Origin: CAIKZZ01 sp035524595
GTDB taxonomy: Bacteria; Pseudomonadota; Gammaproteobacteria; Steroidobacterales; Steroidobacteraceae
NCBI GenBank assembly: GCA_035524595.1
Contig: DATKOP010000094.1
Location: 1 to 41,179, forward strand
Direction of reading: 5' to 3'
DNA: 41,179 bases
Shown here: positions 1-8,288 of the stretch, piece by piece
How the letters are laid out: each line of letters opens with the position of its first letter
Numbering within the stretch: position 1 is the stretch's first letter
Made by a program: the position numbers and the translations under genes
The notes under the pieces: model-generated
The model's database searches: none
Told to the model about the DNA's origin: nothing
Seen by the model: only the letters and a program-made list of their open reading frames with translations

Positions 1-1217
1 ATCGCGGCGTCGGCGTTGCGGATCAGGTCGATCGTGTTGCCGGCGTCGTCCGGGCACAGCGCGATGCCGATGCTGACGGTCAGGTACACCTCGGTGTCGT
101 TGAGGAAGAACGCGCGGCTGACGTCGTCGATCAGCTGGCGCGCGATCGCCGCGAGCGTCGCGTGGTGGTCGACGCCGGTCTCGAGGTTCTCGATGAACAG
201 CGCGAACTCGTCGCCGGCGAGGCGACCGACGACGGCGCCCTTGGGCGCGATGCGCGTCAGGCGCTCGCTCAGGATCTCGAGCGTGCGGTCGCCGGCGGCG
301 TGGCCGAAGGTGTCGTTGACGTCCTTGAAGCGGTCGAGGTCCAGGTACAGGAGCGCGAGCACGGTGCCGGCGCGGTGCGCGCGCGCGATCGCCTGCTGCA
401 GCAGGTGCTGGAACTGCATCCGGTTCGGGATCTTGGTCAGCGTGTCGTAGCGCGCCAGGTAGCGGATGCGCCGCTCGGCGCGCTTGCGCTCGGTGATGTC
501 GCGGGCGACGAAGATGCAGCCCTCGAAGCGCGGCTCCGGGCCGTGCTCCTCGGCCTCCGCCGCGAGCGCCGCCTTCGAGCCCACGATCGTCGAGCCCGAC
601 AGCGACACCGGCACCGTGTCGCCGTCGCGCGTGCGGATCATGAACTCGCGCGTCTCCTGCACCGCGCGCTCGAGCACGAAGTTGCGCCGCTCGTCGCTCG
701 CCATCAGCGAGGCGACGTCGCGGCCGACCAGCTCGCCCTCCGGCCAGCCGAACAGCTGCACCGCGGCGTCGTTGGCGCGCGTGATCTGGCCGCCGGGGGT
801 GGTCACCAGCACCGCGTCGGTCATGCTGTTGAGCACGACGTCGAGGTAGTTGCGGGTGATGGTGGTCTGGTGCAGCTTCTCGCGCATGCGCTCGATCGCG
901 GCGGCGAGCTCGGCGAACTCCTGCGCCGCGTGCACCGCGACCGGCTGCGTGTAGTCGCCGTCGCCGAGCTGGTCGAGGCTGCCGACCAGCGAGCGGATCG
1001 GCCGCTTCCAGCGCGTCGCGAGCAGGATCGCGGCCGCGGTGCCGGCGACCGTGCACAGCAGGCCGAGCGCGCCCAGGAGCTCGATCTGCCCGGTCATGCC
1101 GTCGCGCAGGATGCCGAGCGCCCCGGCGAACAGCGCGGCGCCCGCCGCGCCGAGCAGCGCCCCGACCGCGAGCCACGCGGCCACCCGGACGCCGCGGTAT
1201 CGGCCTCGGTTCGACAT
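1..1217 (-). CDS. HAMP-PAS-GGDEF signalling protein (5' part, cut by window edge)
   Basis: Probable diguanylate cyclase, making the second messenger c-di-GMP at the inner membrane. I translated 405 codons from the ATG at 1217; the gene continues beyond base 1, so an EAL domain may follow. Visible parts: two hydrophobic segments (about residues 11-37 and 46-67), a HAMP-like stretch (68-118), a PAS domain (about 122-245) and a GGDEF domain from about 255 (DTLTKIPNR, then YLDLDRFKDVNDTFGHAAGD). The signature reads AGDEF (334-338) rather than GGDEF, a variant known in some active cyclases, so activity is not excluded. There is no clear ribosome-binding site; a -10-like TATGAT lies six bases before the ATG. 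The family call is sure; enzymatic activity is inferred. Confidence 0.9.
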   Translation of the reverse strand, partial: MSNRGRYRGVRVAAWLAVGALLGAAGAALFAGALGILRDGMTGQIELLGALGLLCTVAGTAAAILLATRWKRPIRSLVGSLDQLGDGDYTQPVAVHAAQEFAELAAAIERMREKLHQTTITRNYLDVVLNSMTDAVLVTTPGGQITRANDAAVQLFGWPEGELVGRDVASLMASDERRNFVLERAVQETREFMIRTRDGDTVPVSLSGSTIVGSKAALAAEAEEHGPEPRFEGCIFVARDITERKRAERRIRYLARYDTLTKIPNRMQFQHLLQQAIARAHRAGTVLALLYLDLDRFKDVNDTFGHAAGDRTLEILSERLTRIAPKGAVVGRLAGDEFALFIENLETGVDHHATLAAIARQLIDDVSRAFFLNDTEVYLTVSIGIALCPDDAGNTIDLIRNADAA

Positions 1218-1223
1218 GGACGG

Positions 1224-1253
1224 ATCATAGGCCCCCGGTCAGGGGGTCCGACA
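1224..1253 (-). promoter_or_regulatory. Candidate promoter of the GGDEF gene, possibly leaderless
   Basis: On the minus strand a TATGAT -10 match (5 of 6) lies at 1229-1224, with a weak TGTCGG 18 bases upstream. Transcription would start near the A of the ATG at 1217, implying little or no leader. A small CCCCC/GGGGG inverted repeat (1232-1246) falls in the spacer. The 156-base gap up to 1373 holds nothing else I recognise. Confidence 0.35.
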
Positions 1254-1373
1254 TCAAAAATGCGACGTCGATCGCCGACAGAACCGTCAGCATTTTACGA
1301 AAAGTGGGCCCGGAGGGCCGCATGCTGCAACGCAGCAGGAGCGCGGGCCGGGCCCCTCAGGTAGCCTTGCGCC

Positions 1374-2198
1374 GTGAAGCGATCACCTCCCGGCGCGCCG
1401 CCGCGCGCGCCAAGACGCCGTCCCGCCTTCGACGCGCTCGAGCTCACCGGTCGCGCCGCGAGCCACGTGGTGCTGGTCGCCGAGCCGCGCGCCGTGCTGC
1501 ATCCGGCCGCGGCCCGGGCCTTCGGGCGGCTGCGCGCCGCGGCGCTGCGCGAGGGCATCGATCTCGCCGCCGCCTCCTCGTTCCGCGACTTCGACACGCA
1601 GGCGCGGATCTGGAACGAGAAGTGGACCGGGCGCCGCCCGCTCCACGACCGCCGCGGCCGCGCGCTCGACGCCGCGCGCCTCAGGCCCGCGGCGCGCGTC
1701 GCGGCGATCCTCGCCTGGTCGGCGCCGCCGGGCGCGAGCCGCCACCACTGGGGCACGGACCTCGACGTCTACGACCGCGCCGCGCTCACGAGCGGTGCGC
1801 GGCTCGAGCTCGTGCCCGCGGAGTACGCGCCGGGCGGGCCGTTCGCGCGGCTCACGGCCTGGCTCGATGCGCACATGCGCCGCTTCGGCTTCTATCGCCC
1901 GTACGCGACCGACCGCGGCGGCGTGCAGCCGGAGCCGTGGCACCTGAGTCACTACCCGACCGCGCGCGAGGCCTCGCGGCGCCTGAGGCTCGCGACGCTG
2001 CGCGCGGCGATCGAGGCGGGGTCGCTGGAGGGCAAGGCCGCGCTGCTCGCAGCGCTGCCCGCAATCTACGCGCGCTACGTGCGCGCGGTCGATCCGCCGC
2101 CGCGCGCCGCGGCGAAGGCCGCGCGCGCGCGCGGCCCGGCGAGGGCGCGCACGAAGAGCGCGGGCCACAAGCGCTTCAGGCGCCACAGCGCCGCGTAG
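1374..2198 (+). CDS. M15-family D-alanyl-D-alanine carboxypeptidase-like protein
   Basis: 274 aa, GTG start. It resembles the VanY/LdcB group of zinc peptidases that trim the D-Ala end of peptidoglycan stem peptides. Supporting motifs: SSFRDFDTQARIW (about 62-74), the metal-binding stretch SRHHWGTDLDVYD (about 125-137) with its His and Asp, and EPWHLSH (about 185-191) with the catalytic-side Glu and second His. I see no clear signal peptide; the N-terminus is basic and proline-rich, so a later start or a cytoplasmic protein is possible. There is no Shine-Dalgarno, but TAGCCT sits six bases before the GTG. The last 41 codons, a basic Ala/Arg/Lys tail, lie opposite the 3' end of the convergent dehydrogenase gene. 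Family sure, exact substrate not. Confidence 0.85.
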   Translation: MKRSPPGAPPRAPRRRPAFDALELTGRAASHVVLVAEPRAVLHPAAARAFGRLRAAALREGIDLAAASSFRDFDTQARIWNEKWTGRRPLHDRRGRALDAARLRPAARVAAILAWSAPPGASRHHWGTDLDVYDRAALTSGARLELVPAEYAPGGPFARLTAWLDAHMRRFGFYRPYATDRGGVQPEPWHLSHYPTAREASRRLRLATLRAAIEAGSLEGKAALLAALPAIYARYVRAVDPPPRAAAKAARARGPARARTKSAGHKRFRRHSAA

Positions 2199-2938
2199 CC
2201 CGCTGGCAGCACCGCGTACAGCCGGCCGCGCGCCGCCGCGCGCAGGATCCCGGCGGCGAGGCGCTCGGCGCTGTAGCGGCTGCGGCCCATCACGGCCGCG
2301 GCGACCGCGGCCTCGGCCGGCGGCGCGCGCATCGTCTCGAGCAGGCGCGTCCTCACGAAGCCCGGCATCACCACCATCGCGCCCACGCCGCTGCCGCCGA
2401 GCTCGGCGGCGAGCGTCTCGGTGAGCGCGACCACCGCCGCCTTCGAGGCGTTGTAGGTGGCCATCTGCGGCGCCGACGCGAACGCGGCGGCGCTCGCGAT
2501 GTTGACGATCAGGCCGCGGCCGGCGCGGCGCATCGCCGGCAGCGCGAGCCGGCAGCCGAGCGCCGGGCCGAGCACGTTGATCTCGAGGCCCCAGCGCCAG
2601 TCGGCGAGCGGGGTCGCCTCGACTGCGCCCGCGATCGCGACGCCGGCGTTGTTGACCATCAGCTCGAGGCCGCCCGCGCGCGCGACGAAGGCGTCGAGCG
2701 CCGCGCCGAAGCCGGCCTCGTCGGTGACGTCGGCGGTGTAGGTGGAGACTGCGCCGGAGCCCGCGGCCTCGAGCGCCGCGGCCGCGGCCGCGAGCCGCGT
2801 CGCCTCGCGATCGAGAAGCCCGACGCTCCAGCCGTCGCGCGCCAGCAGCGTCGCGAGCGCGAGGCCGATGCCGCTGCCACCGCCGGTGATGAACGCGCGC
2901 CGACCGCCGAGCCGCGCGGCCAGCCGCGCGGCGCTCAA
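2075..2938 (-). CDS. Short-chain dehydrogenase/reductase
   Basis: 287 aa classical SDR, an NAD(P)-dependent Rossmann-fold oxidoreductase of unknown substrate. Visible motifs: cofactor loop TGGGSGIG (about 18-25), NNAG (about 95-98), and the catalytic Ser with YNASK (about 148-169), followed by PGFVRT. The start is TTG, overlapping the stop of the upstream HD gene as TTGA, so the two are probably translationally coupled. A stretch near the C-terminus (GYAALWRLKRLWPALFVRAL) is hydrophobic and may touch the membrane. The 3' end overlaps the opposite M15 gene by 124 bases. Family certain; substrate cannot be read from sequence. Confidence 0.9.
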   Translation of the reverse strand: MSAARLAARLGGRRAFITGGGSGIGLALATLLARDGWSVGLLDREATRLAAAAAALEAAGSGAVSTYTADVTDEAGFGAALDAFVARAGGLELMVNNAGVAIAGAVEATPLADWRWGLEINVLGPALGCRLALPAMRRAGRGLIVNIASAAAFASAPQMATYNASKAAVVALTETLAAELGGSGVGAMVVMPGFVRTRLLETMRAPPAEAAVAAAVMGRSRYSAERLAAGILRAAARGRLYAVLPAGYAALWRLKRLWPALFVRALAGPRARAAFAAARGGGSTART

Positions 2939-3963
2939 TTACGGCCCCAGAGCTCGCGCAGGTGCCCGAGCATCAGCTGGCGGACGTTCGGCAGCGGGTT
3001 CGGGTCGTGGGTGAAGCAGGGCGGGTTGCGCCTGAGCAGCGGCCAGCTCTCGGTCTTCAGGATCTGCTGCAGGTAGGCGAGGTGCTGCTGGATCGCGAGC
3101 ATGTACGGGTTCTGGCCGTCGAACAGCGGCTCAACGCAGTGGTAGACGCCGCCGAAGGCGCCGTCGAGGCGGTCGCGCAGCACGCCGGCGACGAAGCCCG
3201 GCGTCTGCCGCAGCAGGTCGAGGCCCGAGCCGTAGCGCACCTGGATGTCGCCCTCGGCGGTGCGCCCGGTCGCGACGCCGGCCAGCACGAACTCGGGGTA
3301 GAGGCGGTCGCGGCACTTCTCGAGGTAGCAGCGGTCCGACATCTGCGCGATCAGGTCGGCGGTGCCGAGCAGGTGGCCGACCTTGCGGTCGCGGGCGTCG
3401 GCGACCTCGATCTGCGCGTACGGGATCTCGTAGCCGGTGAAGTGCACGATCCGGGTCGCGACCGGCACCCACTCGCCCATGGCGATGGTCGGCATGAAGC
3501 GCGTCAGGAAGCGCGCCGAGCGCGTGACGTGCGAGCGCGTGTACTCGGCGCCGTTCTTGATCGTGTCGCCGACCTCGCGGATGTAGCCGGCGTCGTGGAA
3601 CACCGCCGTCACGAGACCCATCGCCGCACGCTCGAAGCCGAGCCGCGACTCGGGCGCCGAGAGCTTCTCGTAGCCGACCAGCAGGCGCGCCATCGCCAGC
3701 ACCACGTCGAGGGTGTGCTGGCGGTCGTGGTAGACGGTGTCGACGCCGTTGTAGCCGGGCAGGCGGCCGGTGAACAGCGCATCGAAGGTCTCGAGCGCCG
3801 CGGCGATCGGGCCGAAGGGCTGGCCGGGCCACTCGGCCCGGAACAGCTCCTCGACCGCGCGCGTCACCGCCGCCGTCGAGCTCACCTGCACGGTGTTCGT
3901 GACGTCGTAGTCGTTGCGCCGGTGACGCGAGGGTGCGGCCCGCAGCGACGTCGCGGTAGTCAT
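2935..3963 (-). CDS. HD-domain phosphohydrolase resembling class I cyclic nucleotide phosphodiesterases
   Basis: 342 aa soluble protein. The region YHDRQHTLDVV (78-88) followed by FHDAGY (122-127) matches the YHxxxHxxDV...HD pattern of the HD superfamily and closely recalls the metal-binding signature of eukaryotic-type 3',5'-cyclic nucleotide phosphodiesterases. Later His and Asp residues (SHVTRSARFL about 144-153, IVHFTGYEIP, GTADLIAQMSD) could complete a two-metal site. Hydrolysis of a cyclic nucleotide or other phosphoester is therefore a reasonable inference, not shown. There is no attached sensor domain, signal peptide or membrane segment. It is followed by an SDR gene with a 4-base overlap and preceded, after 75 bases, by xth. 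The first 20 residues look poorly conserved and the real start may be later. Confidence 0.75.
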   Translation of the reverse strand: MTTATSLRAAPSRHRRNDYDVTNTVQVSSTAAVTRAVEELFRAEWPGQPFGPIAAALETFDALFTGRLPGYNGVDTVYHDRQHTLDVVLAMARLLVGYEKLSAPESRLGFERAAMGLVTAVFHDAGYIREVGDTIKNGAEYTRSHVTRSARFLTRFMPTIAMGEWVPVATRIVHFTGYEIPYAQIEVADARDRKVGHLLGTADLIAQMSDRCYLEKCRDRLYPEFVLAGVATGRTAEGDIQVRYGSGLDLLRQTPGFVAGVLRDRLDGAFGGVYHCVEPLFDGQNPYMLAIQQHLAYLQQILKTESWPLLRRNPPCFTHDPNPLPNVRQLMLGHLRELWGRN

Positions 3964-4038
3964 TTTGGCAGTCTATTCTGAAGCGCCGCGGCGCCGCCAG
4001 TTTCCGCCGGCCTTCTGAGAACTGGTGCCAAAGATATG

Positions 4039-4827
4039 TCAGCCCGATAAGTCAAACGTCGCCAGCACCGGGGCATGGTCCGAGGGCCGCTCCCAGCGGC
4101 GCGGGCCCGGGTCGATGCGGCAGGCCGTGCAGCGTGCCGCCAGCGCCCGGCTCGCGAGCACGAGGTCGATCCGCAGGCCCGCGTTGCGCCGGAATGCCGC
4201 GGCGCGGTAGTCCCACCAGCTGTAGCTCCCTTGCGGCTGCTCGAAGCGCCGGAACACGTCGATGAGCCCGTGCGCCTCGAGCGCGGCGAGCGCCGCGCGC
4301 TCGCCGGGGCTGACGTGCACCTGGCCTTCCCAGGCCTTCGGGTCGTGCACGTCGCGGTCCTCGGGCGCGATGTTGTAGTCGCCCATCACCGCGAGCAGCG
4401 GGAAGCGCGCGAGCTCCGCCTCGAGGTAGCGGCCGAGCCGCGCCAGCCACTCGAGCTTGTAGGCGTACTTGTCCGAGCCCACCGCCTGGCCGTTCGGCAC
4501 GTAGACGTCGACGAGGCGCACGCCGCGCACGGTGCCGGCGATGACCCGCGCCTGCGGGTCGTCGTAGCCCGGGATGCCGCGCGCGACCTCCGCGAGCGGC
4601 TCGCGCGCCAGCAGCGCGACGCCGTTGTAGGTCTTCTGGCCGTGCCAGGCGCCGGCGAGCCCGAGGCGGCCGAGATCCTCGCCCGGGAAGTCGGCGTCGG
4701 TGAGCTTGGTCTCCTGCAGGCCCAGCACGTCGAGCGGCGTCGCCGCGAGCCACTGCTCGAGGTGCGGCAGGCGCACGCGCAGCGAGTTGACGTTCCAGGT
4801 CGCGACGGTGAGCTCGCGCGCGCTCAC
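4039..4827 (-). CDS. xthA: Exodeoxyribonuclease III
   Basis: 262 aa, starting at GTG 4827, which overlaps the prlC stop as GTGA; the longer upstream reading is only prlC in another frame. Exonuclease III acts in base-excision repair as an AP endonuclease and 3'-5' exonuclease on duplex DNA. Endonuclease/exonuclease/phosphatase-fold motifs are all present: WNVNSLRVRL near the N-terminus, LQETKL (metal-binding Glu), DVYVPNGQ, GDYNIAPEDRDVHD, the SWWDYR segment, RIDLVLAS and the terminal SDHAPV with the catalytic Asp-His pair. The length matches the family (about 260-270). It is probably cotranscribed with prlC. Whether it is the xthA or the exoA-type paralogue cannot be settled here. Confidence 0.93.
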   Translation of the reverse strand: MSARELTVATWNVNSLRVRLPHLEQWLAATPLDVLGLQETKLTDADFPGEDLGRLGLAGAWHGQKTYNGVALLAREPLAEVARGIPGYDDPQARVIAGTVRGVRLVDVYVPNGQAVGSDKYAYKLEWLARLGRYLEAELARFPLLAVMGDYNIAPEDRDVHDPKAWEGQVHVSPGERAALAALEAHGLIDVFRRFEQPQGSYSWWDYRAAAFRRNAGLRIDLVLASRALAARCTACRIDPGPRRWERPSDHAPVLATFDLSG

Positions 4828-6842
4828 GCGGCGATGCCGTCCTGCACGAGCAGCGGCCGCACCTCGGGCCGGCGGCCGCGGAAGGCGACGAACGCCTCCA
4901 TCAGGTCGCGGCTGCCGCCCTGCGACAGCACCTCGCCGAGGAAGCGCGCCGCGGTCGCGGCGTCGAACACGCCCGCCTCCGCGAACGCGGCGAAGGCGTC
5001 GGCGGCGAGCACCTCGGCCCACTTGTAGCTGTAGTAGCCGGCGGCGTAGGCGCCCGAGAACACGTGCGTGAAGCTGTGCGTGAAGCGGTTGTACGGCGGC
5101 GGGCGCACGACGCCGACCGCGGCGCGCACCGCCGCGACGACTCCGGCCAGCGCCGCGGCGTCGGCCGGCAGCGGCCGCGCGTGCAGCCGGAAGTCAAATA
5201 GCGCGTACTCGAGCTGGCGCGCCGCGGCGAGCCCGGCGTGGAAGGTGCGCGTGCCGATCAGGCGCGTGAGCAGCTCCTCGGGCAGCGGCGCCCCGGTCGT
5301 GACGTGCGCCGAGACGAGCGGCAGCACCTCCGGCCGCCAGGCCCAGTGCTCCATCAGCTGGCTCGGCAGCTCGACCGCGTCCCACGGCACGCCGTTGATG
5401 CCGGCGACGCTCGGGTAGTCGACGCGCGTCAGCAGGTGGTGCAGCGTGTGGCCGAACTCGTGGAACAGCGTCACGACGTCGGCGTGCGTCAGCAGCGCCG
5501 GCTGCCCGGCCGCGGGCGGGGCGAAGTTGCACACCAGGTTCGCGACCGGCAGGGCGCTGCCGCTCGCGAGCTGCTTGCGCACCGTGACCTCGCCCATCCA
5601 CGCGCCGCCGCGCTTGTGCTCGCGGGCGCAGAAGTCGCCGTAGAAGCCGCCGACCGGCGCGCCGTCCCGGCCGCGCACCTCGTAGTAGCGCGCATCCGGG
5701 TGCCACACCGAGACTCCCGGCCGCTCGCGGATCTCGACGCCGTACAGCCGGCCGGCGATCTCGAACAGCCCCTCGAGCACGCGCGGCAGCGGGAACCAGG
5801 GCCTGAGCTCCTGCTCGGCGACCGCGTGGCGCTCCTGGCGCAGCTTCTCGGCGTAGTAGGGCACGTCCCAGGCCGCGAGCGGGCGGCCGGCGAAGGCCTC
5901 GAGCGCGGCAAGCTCGCGCCGCGCCGCCGGCACGTAGTGCGCGGCGAGCTCCTCGAGGAAGCGGATCACCTCGTCCGCCCGCGAGGCCATCTTGGTGGCG
6001 AGCGAGAGCTCGGCGAAGTCGCGAAAGCCGAGGATGCCGGCCGCCTCGTGCCTGAGCCTCAGGATCTCGGTGATCACCGGGCCGTTGTCGTGGCGCCCGG
6101 CGAGCGGCCCCTGGTCCGAGGCGCGCGTGACCCAGGCCTCGTAGAACTCGCGCCGCAGCCCGGCGTCGTCGGCGTGCGTCAGCACCGCGAGGTAGGTCGG
6201 CTGGTCGAGCGCGAAGTGCCAGCCGGGCCGGCCGCGCGCGCGCGCCGCGAGCGCGGCGCGCTCGAGCACGTGCTCGGGCAGCCCCGCGAGCGCCGCCGCC
6301 TCGCCCACCTCGCGCGACCACGCCTGGGTCGCGTCGAGCACCTGCTCCTCGAACCGCGAGTGCAGCCGCGACAGCTCCTGCATCAGCGCCTTGAAGCGCG
6401 CCTTCGGCGCCTCGGCGAGCTCGACGCCTGCGAGCCGGAACTCCCTGAGCGCGAGCTCGAGCACCTGGCGCTGTGCCGGGGCGAGGCGCGCGCCCTCGCG
6501 CGCGCGGATCCGCTCGAAGGCCGCCGCCAGCGCGGCGTTCTGGCCGACCTCGGTCTGGTACTCGGCCAGGAGCGGCAGGCAGGCGTTGTAGGCGGCACGC
6601 AGCGCCTCGGAGTTCACCACCGCGTTCAGGTGGCTGACCGGCGCGAACACGCCGTTGAGGCGGTGCTGCATCTCCTCGAAGGGCTCGACCAGCGTCGCGA
6701 AGGTCGGCTCCGGCCGGGCCAGCAGCTCGGCGAGGCGCTCGCGGTTGGCGGCGAGCTGGGCCCGGAGCGCGGGCTCGGCGTGCTCCGGCCGGATCGCGGC
6801 GTAGTCGGGCAGGCGGTCGGTGGCGAGCAGCGGGTTCGGCAT
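4824..6842 (-). CDS. prlC: Oligopeptidase A (M3 metallopeptidase)
   Basis: 672 aa cytoplasmic zinc oligopeptidase degrading short peptides, including cleaved signal peptides. The HExxH zinc site is FHEFGHTLHHLL (about residue 455), with the downstream Glu in the GVPWDAVELPSQLMEHW segment, typical of M3A. The C-terminal FSGAYAAGYYSYKWAEVLAAD block is also characteristic. I place the start at ATG 6842 (MPNPLLATDRLPDY), which aligns with the family N-terminus and gives a length close to the E. coli protein (680); an upstream ATG at 6902 would add 20 unlike residues. The 3' end is coupled to xthA. It diverges from gor across about 98 bases. Confidence 0.95.
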   Translation of the reverse strand: MPNPLLATDRLPDYAAIRPEHAEPALRAQLAANRERLAELLARPEPTFATLVEPFEEMQHRLNGVFAPVSHLNAVVNSEALRAAYNACLPLLAEYQTEVGQNAALAAAFERIRAREGARLAPAQRQVLELALREFRLAGVELAEAPKARFKALMQELSRLHSRFEEQVLDATQAWSREVGEAAALAGLPEHVLERAALAARARGRPGWHFALDQPTYLAVLTHADDAGLRREFYEAWVTRASDQGPLAGRHDNGPVITEILRLRHEAAGILGFRDFAELSLATKMASRADEVIRFLEELAAHYVPAARRELAALEAFAGRPLAAWDVPYYAEKLRQERHAVAEQELRPWFPLPRVLEGLFEIAGRLYGVEIRERPGVSVWHPDARYYEVRGRDGAPVGGFYGDFCAREHKRGGAWMGEVTVRKQLASGSALPVANLVCNFAPPAAGQPALLTHADVVTLFHEFGHTLHHLLTRVDYPSVAGINGVPWDAVELPSQLMEHWAWRPEVLPLVSAHVTTGAPLPEELLTRLIGTRTFHAGLAAARQLEYALFDFRLHARPLPADAAALAGVVAAVRAAVGVVRPPPYNRFTHSFTHVFSGAYAAGYYSYKWAEVLAADAFAAFAEAGVFDAATAARFLGEVLSQGGSRDLMEAFVAFRGRRPEVRPLLVQDGIAA

Positions 6843-6940
6843 CGGGGGGTCCCGGGACGGAGCGAGGATCCTAGCAGAGCGGGTTTTGCGACCGTATATC
6901 ATGGTGGCCCGCAGACCCCTCTCAAGGGCGGACCCTGCCG

Positions 6941-8287
6941 ATGCCCGTGCACTACGACTACATCGCGATCGGAGGCGGCAGCGGCGGGCTCGCGAGCGCG
7001 CAGCGGGCCGCCGAGTACGGCGCCCGCGCCGCGGTCGTCGAGCCCGGCCGGCTCGGCGGCACCTGCGTCAACGTCGGCTGCGTGCCGAAGAAGCTGATGT
7101 GGACCGCGGCCGCGCTCGGCCACGCGCTCGAGGACGCCCGCGGCTACGGCTTCGAGCTCGGCGCCCACGCGCACGACTGGGCGCGGCTCAAGGCGGCGCG
7201 TGACGGCTACGTGCAGCGCCTGAACGGCATCTACGCCGCCTACCTCGAGAAGCGCAAGGTCGACTGGCTGAAGGGCGCGGCGCGCTTCCTCGACGCGCAC
7301 ACGCTCAGCGTCGGCGACGAGGTGCTGACCGCGCCGCACATCGTGATCGCGACCGGCGGCCGGCCGATCGTGCCGCCGCTGCCTGGCGCCGAGCTCGGCA
7401 TCAGCTCGGACGGCTTCTTCGAGCTCGAGGCCCGGCCCGCGAGCGTGGCCGTGGTCGGCTCCGGCTACATCGCCGCGGAGCTCGCGGGCGTGCTCGCCGC
7501 GCTCGGCAGCCGCGTCAGCACCTTCGTGCGCCACGACCGGATGCTGAGGAGCTTCGACGTGATGCTGTCGGCGGCGCTCGGCCGCGAGATGGCGGCGCAG
7601 GGCATCGAGCTCGTGCCGCACGCGGTGCCGGCGGCGCTCGCGCGCACCACCGCGGGGCTCGAGCTCGCGCTCGCGGACGGGCGCACCTTCGGCGAGTACG
7701 ACTGCCTGATCTGGGCCGTCGGCCGCGCGCCGGCCAGCGACCGGCTCGGCCTCGAGCGCGCCGGCGTCGCGCTCTACGACGACGGCGTGATCATCGCCGA
7801 CAAGTTCCAGAACACCAACGTCGCCGGCGTCTACGCGATCGGCGACGTCACCGGCCGCGAGGGCCTGACGCCGGTGGCGATCGCCGCCGGCCGGCGGCTC
7901 GCCGACCGGCTGTTCGGCGGCCAGCCGGAGCGCCACCTCGACTACCGGCTGATCCCGACCGTGGTGTTCTCGCACCCGCCGATCGGCAGCGTCGGCCTGA
8001 CCGAGGCGGCGGCGCGCGAGCTGCACGGCGAGGCGATCCGCACCTACGGCGCCGGCTTCGTGCCGATGCACCACGCGCTGACCGAGGCCAAGCGCCGCGT
8101 CGAGCTCAAGCTCGTGTGCGCGGGCCCGGAGGAGCGCATCGTCGGCCTGCACGTCATCGGCCACGGCGCCGACGAGCTCCTGCAGGGCTTCGCGGTCGCG
8201 GTGCGGATGGGCGCGACCAAGCGCGACTTCGACGACACGGTGGCGATCCACCCGACGGTCGCCGAAGAGCTCGTCACGCTGCGCTGA
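6941..8287 (+). CDS. gor: Glutathione-disulfide reductase
   Basis: 448 aa flavoprotein that reduces oxidised glutathione with NADPH, keeping the cytoplasm reduced. FAD-binding GGGSGGLASA (about 12-21), the redox-active disulfide GGTCVNVGCVPKK (about 42-54), NAD(P)-binding GSGYIAAELA (about 173-182), the second FAD motif YAIGDVT, and the C-terminal active-site His-Glu pair (IHPTVAEEL) are all present. The length matches the family (about 450). The ATG follows a short intergenic region shared with divergent prlC; no strong ribosome-binding site is visible. The carbonic anhydrase-like gene begins one base after the stop, so the two form a short operon. Confidence 0.96.
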   Translation: MPVHYDYIAIGGGSGGLASAQRAAEYGARAAVVEPGRLGGTCVNVGCVPKKLMWTAAALGHALEDARGYGFELGAHAHDWARLKAARDGYVQRLNGIYAAYLEKRKVDWLKGAARFLDAHTLSVGDEVLTAPHIVIATGGRPIVPPLPGAELGISSDGFFELEARPASVAVVGSGYIAAELAGVLAALGSRVSTFVRHDRMLRSFDVMLSAALGREMAAQGIELVPHAVPAALARTTAGLELALADGRTFGEYDCLIWAVGRAPASDRLGLERAGVALYDDGVIIADKFQNTNVAGVYAIGDVTGREGLTPVAIAAGRRLADRLFGGQPERHLDYRLIPTVVFSHPPIGSVGLTEAAARELHGEAIRTYGAGFVPMHHALTEAKRRVELKLVCAGPEERIVGLHVIGHGADELLQGFAVAVRMGATKRDFDDTVAIHPTVAEELVTLR

Positions 8288-8288
8288 G

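Noticed and set aside
162..1364. 400-codon plus-strand frame opposite the GGDEF gene
   Set aside because: The minus strand encodes clear PAS and GGDEF motifs here, so the plus frame is a shadow.
3964..4032. TTTGGCA / TGCCAAA inverted repeat between xthA and the HD gene
   Set aside because: Seven bases separated by about 54; likely chance, no U-run or operator-like symmetry around it.
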